NCBI GenBank assembly: GCA_964422185.1
Contig: CAYRAG010000079.1
Coordinates: forward strand, 1 to 6,034
DNA: 6,034 bases
Direction: 5' to 3'
DNA from: CALXCT01 sp964422185
GTDB taxonomy: Bacteria; Bacillota; Clostridia; Oscillospirales; Oscillospiraceae
In this document: positions 1 to 4,368 of the stretch, in pieces
How positions within the stretch are numbered: the first letter of the stretch is position 1
Layout: the number at the start of each line of letters is the position of its first letter
Program-made: the position numbers and the translations under genes
The notes under the pieces: model-generated
What the model was told of the DNA's origin: nothing
The model's input: only the letters and a program-made list of their open reading frames with translations
Database searches by the model: none

Positions 1-1058
1 TGGGACAGGCTGATGCGCAGTGCGCCGTCCAGCCAGGGTTTCGGCAGCCCCAGGGCGGAGAACACATGGCTCGGTCTGCCCCGGTGGCACGCGGAGCCGG
101 ACGAGAGATAGACCCCCCGGTCGCTGAGAAAGCGGACAATCACCTCACTCTTGTAGCCCGGCAGGGAGACGGCCAGGATATGGGGCGCGTCGCCCCGGGA
201 GATGATCCGCAAATCGGGCACCGCCCGCTCCAGCATCCCGATCAGCTCCTCTTTCCTGTGCGCCGTGGCCGCGATCCGCTCCGGCATTTCGGCGAAGCCC
301 TCCTCCGCCGCCGCGGCGAACGCGGCGATCTGGGCGGTGGCCTCCGTGCCGGACCGCAGGCCGGACTCCTGGCCGCCGCCGAGCACCATGGGCTCCAGCT
401 TCAGGCCGCCGCGGATATACAGCGCCCCGACGCCTTTCGGCGCGCCGACCTTGTGGCCGGACAGGGACAGCAGATCCGCGCCCAGCTCTCTCCCCGTGAA
501 CGGCACCTTCAGGTAGGCCTGAACCGCGTCGCAGTGGAGCAGCGCGGGGCAGCGGGAGCGGCGGATGGCCCGGGCGGTCTCCGCCACCGGCAGCAGGGTG
601 CCCAGCTCATTGTTCACCAGCATCATGGACACCAGCACCGTGTCCGGCCGCAGCGCGGCCTCCACCTGCGCCGGGTCGATATGCCCGGAGAGATCCGGCC
701 TGAGCCAGGTGACCTCATATCCCTGCCGCTCCAGCGCCCGGATGGGCTCCAGCACCGCCGCGTGCTCGATGGCCGTGGTGACGATATGCCTGCCGGTGTG
801 TCTGCCCGCGTAGACGGCGGCGCGAATCGCCCAGTTGTCGCTCTCCGTGCCGCAGGAGGTGAAAATCAGCTCGTCCGCCCTGGCCCCGATCGTCCGCGCC
901 ACCGTCTCCCGGTGCGCTTTCAGCCGGGCGGCCGCCTCCATGCCCAGGGCATGCCGGGAGGAGGGGTTCCCGTATTCCCCGGTCATCGCGGTCAGCGCCG
1001 CCTGCGCCGCCGCCTGGGACACCGGCGTGGTGGCGGCGTAGTCAAAATAGTGGGGCAT
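1..1058 (-). CDS. Cysteine desulfurase, NifS/IscS family (3' end beyond window)
   Basis: This PLP enzyme removes sulfur from L-cysteine, leaving a persulfide on its own catalytic cysteine for Fe-S cluster assembly or tRNA thiolation in the cytoplasm. About 352 residues are read without a stop, beginning MPHYFDYAATTPVS. Visible landmarks are His99 (TAIEH), which stacks on PLP; Asp177 and Gln180 (HCDAVQA); the PLP Schiff-base Lys203 in SGHKVGAPKG; RSGTEATAQIAAF; and the catalytic Cys324 in SSGSACHRGRPSHV. The family is usually 380-400 residues, so roughly the last 30 are missing. The ATG is preceded by a near-perfect GGAGGAG site (about 1064-1070) with 5-7 bases of spacing. The loop after Cys324 looks about two residues shorter than in E. 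coli IscS, as in many clostridial homologues. The partner gene (iscU, thiI or mnmA) would be downstream, off the left edge, so I give no iscS or nifS symbol. The family call is very secure; the specific role is open. Confidence 0.96.
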   Translation of the reverse strand, partial: MPHYFDYAATTPVSQAAAQAALTAMTGEYGNPSSRHALGMEAAARLKAHRETVARTIGARADELIFTSCGTESDNWAIRAAVYAGRHTGRHIVTTAIEHAAVLEPIRALERQGYEVTWLRPDLSGHIDPAQVEAALRPDTVLVSMMLVNNELGTLLPVAETARAIRRSRCPALLHCDAVQAYLKVPFTGRELGADLLSLSGHKVGAPKGVGALYIRGGLKLEPMVLGGGQESGLRSGTEATAQIAAFAAAAEEGFAEMPERIAATAHRKEELIGMLERAVPDLRIISRGDAPHILAVSLPGYKSEVIVRFLSDRGVYLSSGSACHRGRPSHVFSALGLPKPWLDGALRISLS

Positions 1059-1321
1059 CCTGTCTCCTCCTCTCCCGCGGGGGGCGCTGAAAACCGCCAG
1101 GCCGCATGTCCCGGCCGTCTCCGCGATGATCCCGGAACTCCGGCGCGGCGGCAACCGCGGTGGTTTCGCGGCGCAGGCGCGAATTCACAGATAATTCAAA
1201 AAATCTTCTTAAATTAGACACCACTTTCCCCGCCCCCTCTGGTATCCTTACGATGCTGGAACCGATACAGCAGTTTTTCTCCTTTCTATTTCCCTTTCTC
1301 TACTCTCAGGCGAAAAACCAC

Positions 1322-1347
1322 GCGGCGCCGGGATCAGACGGCGCCGC
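1322..1347 (-). terminator. Second GC-rich hairpin with trailing T-run, possible back-up terminator
   Basis: A perfect 9-bp stem, GCGGCGCCG (1322-1330) with CGGCGCCGC (1339-1347), closes an 8-base loop. Read on the minus strand it lies six bases after the operon terminator at 1353-1382. It is followed by CGTGG and then a run of five T. The T-run starts a few bases after the stem, so termination may be weak. It may instead act as an RNA 3' stability structure. Confidence 0.5.
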
Positions 1348-1352
1348 AACGG

Positions 1353-1382
1353 AAACCGCCCGCAGGCAACTGCGGGCGGTTT
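1353..1382 (-). terminator. Rho-independent terminator of the three-gene minus-strand operon
   Basis: A perfect 13-bp stem, AAACCGCCCGCAG (1353-1365) with CTGCGGGCGGTTT (1370-1382), has a four-base loop. It begins about 8 bases after the stop codon (1391-1393) of the small hypothetical gene on the minus strand, where a terminator is expected. The stem's A-tract and T-tract ends make it look bidirectional. The downstream T-tract on the minus strand is short (TTTCC), while the plus-strand tail is richer in T. No plus-strand gene approaches it. Confidence 0.85.
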
Positions 1383-1390
1383 TCATTTCG

Positions 1391-1717
1391 TCAGGACTGC
1401 TGCTCCGCCCTGGCTTTGTCCCTCCAGGCCCGGATCTCCTCCGGCGTACGGGTGGGCTGGCGGTTCATCCGCTCCTGCCAGTCCGTCAGCCAGGTGCGCA
1501 GATCCTCCAGGCCCTCTTCGCTCAGGGGAAACTCCCGCGCCTCGTCCACCTGGGACAGCTCCCGGCAGAACGGGCCGCACCAGACACACGCCGGCAGCAC
1601 TTTGTCCTCCCCGCCCCGGGGGCGCTCCACCTGATACCGGAGCAGGCCGGCACTGCCTTTCCAGCTGTTCCCGTTCTGGAAAAACATGAGATTCGGCAGT
1701 CTGATTTTTTCCTCCAT
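1391..1717 (-). CDS. Conserved small protein of unknown function (108 aa)
   Basis: The 108-residue product begins MEEKIRLPNLMFFQNGNSWKG. It has no signal peptide or membrane segment. The N-terminal half contains FFQNGNSWKGSAG and a cysteine-bearing ACVWCGPFCREL (two cysteines three residues apart). The C-terminal half, from about residue 63, is charged and probably helical (FPLSEEGLEDLRTWL). From memory this resembles unnamed proteins common in gut Clostridia with a 'FQNGN...GPFC...FPLSEEG' pattern, but I know no function. The ATG at 1717 is preferred to the GTG at 1726: AAGGGG (1726-1731) is well spaced for the ATG but abuts the GTG. Only five bases separate the upstream protease stop from this ATG, and the ribosome site lies in the protease's last codons, so the two are probably translationally coupled. 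The operon terminator follows directly. Confidence 0.8.
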   Translation of the reverse strand: MEEKIRLPNLMFFQNGNSWKGSAGLLRYQVERPRGGEDKVLPACVWCGPFCRELSQVDEAREFPLSEEGLEDLRTWLTDWQERMNRQPTRTPEEIRAWRDKARAEQQS

Positions 1718-1722
1718 CCCGG

Positions 1723-2238
1723 TCACCCCTTCAGCAGCTCCCGGCGCTGTTTCCAGTCCGGCAGCACGCTCTCGATACAGCGGTAGAAATCCGCGCTGTG
1801 GTTTTTAAACAGGATATGCGAGAGCTCATGAACCACCACATAGTCTACCGCCTCCATGGGGTAGGCCATCACGCGCCAGGAGAAGCACAGGCGGTCTTTC
1901 CCGCTGCAGCTGCCAAACCGCGTCCTGGCGGAGGTGATTCTCACCCCGGCGGGTTGCACCCCCATGAGGCTGGCGTAGTACGCCACACGCCCCGGAATTT
2001 CTTTCCCGGCAAGCGTGCGCAGCCTGGCCTCCTCCTCGCTGTCCGGCTCGGGATGCGCCTCGTTCCAGGCAACACGCTGTGCAAGGTTCCGCTCCACCCA
2101 GTCCCGGTGCTCACGGACGAACGCCCGGATCTGATTGTTTGAGGTGAACCTCGGAGCCCGAACCACAACCTTGGCGTCCCGGGTGATCTGAAGCTCCATG
2201 GTACTGCGCTCTGAGTAGACCACTGTGTAGTTCGGCAT
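1723..2238 (-). CDS. YgjP-like zinc metallopeptidase (M48-type HExxH, DUF45)
   Basis: The 171-residue protein beginning MPNYTVVYSERS is a YgjP/DUF45-family putative zinc-dependent protease, with no signal peptide and so probably cytoplasmic. The zinc site is HELSH at residues 137-141 (His137, His141 as ligands, Glu138 as catalytic base). A third likely ligand is His147 in KNHSADF. The family's (R)xGSCS motif appears as RFGSCS at about 107-112, followed by CFSWRVMAYP. The length is near the short end of the family, which usually spans 170-240 residues. The ATG at 2238 is chosen because AAAGGGGAG lies about 11 bases upstream and homology-like sequence begins there. A longer in-frame GTG start at 2316 would add an arginine-rich stretch and place the hairpin at 2283-2313 inside the gene. 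Substrate and physiological role of the family are largely unknown. Confidence 0.93.
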   Translation of the reverse strand: MPNYTVVYSERSTMELQITRDAKVVVRAPRFTSNNQIRAFVREHRDWVERNLAQRVAWNEAHPEPDSEEEARLRTLAGKEIPGRVAYYASLMGVQPAGVRITSARTRFGSCSGKDRLCFSWRVMAYPMEAVDYVVVHELSHILFKNHSADFYRCIESVLPDWKQRRELLKG

Positions 2239-2248
2239 GGAGCGGCGC

Positions 2249-2258
2249 TCTCCCCTTT
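2249..2258 (-). promoter_or_regulatory. Ribosome binding site deciding the YgjP-like start
   Basis: On the minus strand AAAGGGGAGA lies about 11 bases upstream of the ATG at 2238. It is the only Shine-Dalgarno-like sequence near either candidate start, so it supports the shorter protein. Spacing is slightly long. Confidence 0.65.
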
Positions 2259-2282
2259 CCGCGAAAGATCGGCGTTTGAACA

Positions 2283-2313
2283 AGCGGGCAGGTGCGCACC
2301 GCACATGCCCGCT
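2283..2313 (-). other. Strong intercistronic hairpin between the CBS-domain gene and the protease gene
   Basis: An 8-bp perfect outer stem, AGCGGGCA (2283-2290) with TGCCCGCT (2306-2313), is followed by one mismatch. A 5-bp inner stem, GTGCG (2292-2296) with CGCAC (2300-2304), closes a 3-base loop. It lies just after the CBS-domain gene stop and about 45 bases before the protease start. On the minus strand it is followed by TGTTC, not a true T-run. It may be a leaky terminator, a processing site or a stabilising 3' structure that lowers expression of the two downstream genes. Confidence 0.6.
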
Positions 2314-2318
2314 CACAG

Positions 2319-2335
2319 GGGCAGCTCAGCTGCCC
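2319..2335 (-). other. Hairpin whose loop is the CBS-domain gene's stop codon
   Basis: A perfect 7-bp stem, GGGCAGC (2319-2325) with GCTGCCC (2329-2335), encloses the three bases 2326-2328, which read TGA on the minus strand. They are exactly the stop codon of the CBS-domain gene. The second hairpin (2283-2313) follows five bases later on the transcript. Pairing is seen directly; any effect on termination, translation or mRNA decay is inference. Confidence 0.6.
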
Positions 2336-3597
2336 TGAACCTCTCTGTCTCTGTTTTCCCCGTCCTGCAGCAGCCGCACCTGGATCTCCAGCACCCGGTG
2401 GTTGTCCACTTTCGTCACCGTCACATCCAGGTTCTCATACACAAAGTGATCCCCCTCCCGGGGCACACGGTCGATCTGCTCCATCACCCAGCCGCTGACG
2501 GTCGTGGACTCGCAGTCGCCGGTGATGGCGAACAGGTCATACAGATCCGTGAGGTTGGCGTTGCAGGCGACCAGGTAGCTGCCGTCCTCCTGGAGGACGA
2601 ACTCCTCCACGATCTCGTCGTGCTCGTCCCAGATCTCGCCCACCAGCTCCTCCAGGATATCCTCCAGCGTGATGATGCCCTCCGTCCCGCCGTACTCGTC
2701 CACCACCACAGCCATGTGGTTCTTCGTCCGCTGCAGCGTGCGCAGCAGGCTGGAGATCTTCGTCGTGCCGGTGGTGTACTCAATGGGGCTGATGAGCCCG
2801 GCGATATCCTCCACGCCCCGGCTCCTGGCCGAGTAGAAATTCTTCTCGTGGATCACGCCGATGATGTTATCGATACTCTCCGTATAGATGGGCAGGCGGG
2901 AATATCCCGTGGAGGCAAACATCGCCGCCAGATCCTCCATGGAGGCGGTATCCGGCGCCGCCTCCACATCCACCCGGGGGGTGAGGATCTCCTGCGCCGC
3001 CAGGTCGTTAAACTCAATGGCGGCCCGGATTAGCCGGCTCTCGTGCTCGTCCAGTCCGCCCTCGCTCTCCGCTTCGCTGACCATGGTCATCAGCTCGTCC
3101 TCGGTGATGCCGTCATTGCCGGTGGCGCGGAATATCTTCTTCACCAGCTTCTGCCACAGGGAGAACAGGCCGTTGAGCGGGGCCAGGATCACCATGCACA
3201 CCCGCACGGCCGGGGTCACGGCAATCGCGAAAGTCTCCGGCGACTCCTTGGCCAGCGTCTTGGGTGTGATCTCCCCGAAGATGAGCACCACCACCGTGGT
3301 GACCAGCGTGGCGACCACCGGCCCGTAGGTTCGGATATACCGGGTGAACAGGGCGGTGGCGATGACGGTCAGGGTGATGTTGACGATATTGTTGCCAATG
3401 AGCAGCGCGGAGAGCAGCCTGTCATAGTTCTCCGTCAGAGCGAGGGTCTTCTCCACCCGCTTCTCCCCGTTTTCCACGCGGCTCTTCAGGCGGATCTTGT
3501 TGCACGCCGAGAACGCGGTCTCCGTGGCGGAGAAGAACGCGGACAGAAGAATGAGGCAGACAATCGCGGCAATCATCGATATACTGGCACTGTCCAT
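2326..3597 (-). CDS. HlyC/CorC-family membrane protein: CNNM (DUF21) + CBS pair + CorC_HlyC domain
   Basis: This 423-residue integral membrane protein belongs to the family often annotated as hemolysin-like or magnesium/cobalt efflux (CorB/CorC/CNNM). The DUF21/CNNM domain spans about 1-180. It has hydrophobic segments near 7-23, 61-85, 92-110 and 122-147, and the signature motifs SAFFSATETAFSA (19-31), LIGNNIVN (66-73) and IFGEITPKTLAKE (106-118). Two CBS domains follow: the first around TPRVDV...YSRLPIYTE (206-255), the second around 270-325 with MAVVVDEYGGTEGIITLEDI. A C-terminal CorC_HlyC domain covers about 335-412. The length is typical. The ATG at 3597 matches the usual family N-terminus, but no good ribosome site precedes it. 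An in-frame GTG at 3705 would add 36 polar residues unlike the family. The gene is first in the operon, with a long leader and a promoter at 3925-3952. Whether it moves Mg2+, another cation, or nothing is not settled for the family. Confidence 0.95.
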   Translation of the reverse strand: MDSASISMIAAIVCLILLSAFFSATETAFSACNKIRLKSRVENGEKRVEKTLALTENYDRLLSALLIGNNIVNITLTVIATALFTRYIRTYGPVVATLVTTVVVLIFGEITPKTLAKESPETFAIAVTPAVRVCMVILAPLNGLFSLWQKLVKKIFRATGNDGITEDELMTMVSEAESEGGLDEHESRLIRAAIEFNDLAAQEILTPRVDVEAAPDTASMEDLAAMFASTGYSRLPIYTESIDNIIGVIHEKNFYSARSRGVEDIAGLISPIEYTTGTTKISSLLRTLQRTKNHMAVVVDEYGGTEGIITLEDILEELVGEIWDEHDEIVEEFVLQEDGSYLVACNANLTDLYDLFAITGDCESTTVSGWVMEQIDRVPREGDHFVYENLDVTVTKVDNHRVLEIQVRLLQDGENRDREVQGS

Positions 3598-3918
3598 TTG
3601 AGAACTTATCAACTCTACTTTCTGTTTTGTTTCGACACTCCCCGCGGCGCAGCGCGGAGATTCCCGTTGGCCGGAGCCGACGCCTTTCTCTCTCAGGTCT
3701 TGCACGGCCTCCGCAAACGGACAAGGCTCGGGTGTGTCTCACCCTGCTGTTCCGGCGCGTTTCCGGAACCCGGATCCGGGGCGGATCTCCCGGAATTCAG
3801 GCAGCGGTGTACGGTTTTACATCCCTCTGTCCCCCTGATCTCCTCCGCCGCCCGTTCGGAAAAAGGCGGAAAATTCCGGTCTGCGTCCTTTCCGGACACA
3901 TTTCAGACCTGTTTCGTG
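3598..3918 (-). promoter_or_regulatory. Long structured 5' leader of the CBS-domain gene
   Basis: From the predicted start near 3918 to the ATG at 3597 the untranslated leader is about 320 nt. It contains several hairpins seen directly. At 3878-3909 a 6-bp stem (GGTCTG/CAGACC) carries a 5-base bulge and a further 5-bp stem with one wobble. At 3749-3769, GTTCCGG pairs with CCGGAAC around a 7-base loop. At 3639-3660 an 8-bp stem ends 42 bases before the ATG. The first hairpin is followed by GGAATTTT on the transcript, a weak attenuator-like tail. I compared it from memory with the M-box, Mn2+ (yybP-ykoY), c-di-AMP and NiCo riboswitches and could not match their conserved cores. It is a candidate regulatory RNA, with no assigned class. 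Confidence 0.45.
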
Positions 3919-3924
3919 GGTTTC

Positions 3925-3952
3925 ATTATAGCATAGTCTTCCTGTTTTTCAA
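3925..3952 (-). promoter_or_regulatory. Sigma-A promoter with extended -10, driving the CBS-domain operon
   Basis: On the minus strand TTGAAA (plus 3947-3952) is separated by 16 bases from a perfect TATAAT (plus 3925-3930). The -10 is preceded by TGC, giving the extended TGnTATAAT form. This lies in an AT-rich patch within GC-rich surroundings. Transcription should begin near 3918 and run into the CBS-domain gene, 320 bases downstream. Confidence 0.85.
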
Positions 3953-4175
3953 TAGGAAATCCCGGGATTTCCGCGCCGCGATCAACGGTTCAGACCGCCC
4001 CCGGGCAGCGACGAATTTCCATGGCGGGGCGGTGGCGGGCAGGGAAAACGGCACCCGGCGCAGTTCGAGGCTGGCTGCCATTTCTCATGTTCAGACGCCT
4101 CCCTGCCGCTTCCCATGCGGGGAGGCGGATTTGCCGCGGGCCGTCTGCGCTGCTGCGGGGAGCCCGGATCCGGCC
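3953..4175. other. Spacer between divergent promoters
   Basis: About 220 bases separate the two divergent promoters, and I see no gene here. It holds an inverted repeat, CGCCTCCC (4096-4103) with GGGAGGCG (4120-4127). At its right end is the palindrome CCGGATCCGG (4164-4173), two bases from the fhs -35. Reading frames crossing this stretch are arginine- and proline-rich and look like non-coding GC-rich sequence. Confidence 0.6.
4096..4127. repeat. Inverted repeat, 8-bp arms
   Basis: CGCCTCCC (4096-4103) is complementary to GGGAGGCG (4120-4127) with a 16-base interior that can itself pair in part (CCGC 4106-4109 with GCGG 4117-4120). No T-run follows on either strand, so it does not look like a terminator. 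It lies outside both predicted transcripts, about 50 bases upstream of the fhs -35. Function unknown. Confidence 0.45.
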
Positions 4176-4204
4176 TTGACAACGGCCCATCGCTGTGGTA
4201 GATT
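4176..4204 (+). promoter_or_regulatory. Sigma-A promoter of the fhs transcript
   Basis: A perfect -35 TTGACA (4176-4181) is followed after exactly 17 bases by TAGATT (4199-4204). The -10 is preceded by TGG, giving an extended -10. Transcription should start near 4211, the first base of riboswitch stem P1, which is where a riboswitch-controlled transcript is expected to begin. Confidence 0.85.
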
Positions 4205-4210
4205 AGCACT

Positions 4211-4280
4211 GGCCATATCACTGACGGAAGTGGGGAAACCACATGGAGTATGGCCGGAACCATGCCGACCGTCTGGGCGC
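4211..4280 (+). promoter_or_regulatory. ZTP (pfl) riboswitch aptamer
   Basis: This RNA senses ZTP/ZMP, purine-pathway intermediates that accumulate when 10-formyl-tetrahydrofolate is scarce. P1 is GGCCATA (4211-4217) with TATGGCC (4249-4255). The conserved internal strand reads TCACTGACGG (4218-4227), against a consensus near UGACUGGCGG. P2 is GTGG (4230-4233) with CCAC (4239-4242) around GGAAA. The opposite strand ATGGAG (4243-4248) matches the usual GGGGAG. The 3' subdomain holds CCGTCTGGGC (4269-4278), against a consensus CCGCCUGGGC, with a short P3 formed by GCC (4264-4266) and GGC (4276-4278). The pseudoknot pairs GACGG (4223-4227) with CCGTC (4269-4273), five perfect pairs. Its position directly ahead of fhs is the classic setting of this class. 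Confidence 0.93.
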
Positions 4281-4306
4281 ACATTGATACCGGTGCGCCC
4301 TTTTTT
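4275..4306 (+). terminator. Riboswitch-controlled intrinsic terminator
   Basis: A perfect 8-bp stem, GGGCGCAC (4275-4282) with GTGCGCCC (4293-4300), has a 10-base loop and six T (4301-4306). The 5' arm includes the GGGC that forms the 3' side of aptamer stem P3, so the bound aptamer and the terminator should be mutually exclusive. The expected logic is ZTP bound, terminator blocked, fhs transcribed. Confidence 0.93.
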
Positions 4307-4351
4307 CTTACCCCCGGCCGGGGCGCCGCCGGCACGGAGAAACACAAAGGG

Positions 4352-4359
4352 AAAAGGAG
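4352..4359 (+). promoter_or_regulatory. fhs: Ribosome binding site for the TTG start of fhs
   Basis: AAAAGGAG lies nine bases before the TTG at 4369. It is the only good Shine-Dalgarno sequence between the terminator and the coding region, and it fixes the non-ATG start. Confidence 0.85.
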
Positions 4360-4368
4360 CTGTTTTGG

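Larger units (their letters stand above)
1059..1390. other. Intergenic region upstream of the cysteine desulfurase
   Basis: No convincing gene lies here. The right part (1322-1382) holds two strong hairpins, described separately. The middle (about 1185-1220) is an AT-rich island in an otherwise GC-rich window. It includes GAATT(1181-1185)...AATTC(1193-1197), a 5-bp inverted repeat spaced by 7. The desulfurase transcript probably starts in or near this island, but I could not find a -35/-10 pair good enough to call. A minus-strand reading frame from a GTG at 1224 runs into the start of the desulfurase and ends at 1042. It has no clear family and an arginine-rich, low-complexity composition, so I do not call it a gene. 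Confidence 0.6.

Noticed and set aside
66..1217. A 383-codon plus-strand open frame across the left end.
   Set aside because: It is antisense to the cysteine desulfurase, whose catalytic motifs are all intact on the minus strand. The predicted product is low-complexity Arg/Gly/His-rich sequence.
1042..1224. A 60-codon minus-strand frame ending inside the desulfurase start.
   Set aside because: It starts with GTG, its ribosome site is only a vague purine run, its product is arginine-rich and unrecognised, and it overlaps the next gene by 17 bases in another frame. More likely non-coding leader.
3798..3901. A possible 34-codon leader peptide (minus strand, ATG at 3901) in the CBS-domain gene's leader.
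   Set aside because: Only a weak AGG precedes the ATG, and there is no run of regulatory codons. The frame overlaps the leader hairpins, so it is too weak to call.
3878..3909. Resemblance of the first leader hairpin (GTCCGGAAAGGAC) to the tip of SRP RNA helix 8.
   Set aside because: The GGAA-like loop matches by eye, but the symmetric internal loop typical of SRP RNA is replaced by a one-sided bulge. The rest of the SRP RNA is not visible.
2305..3936. Long plus-strand frames (242 and 297 codons) over the CBS-domain gene.
   Set aside because: They are antisense to a gene with clear CNNM and CBS motifs. Their His/Gln/Val-rich composition has no recognisable domain.
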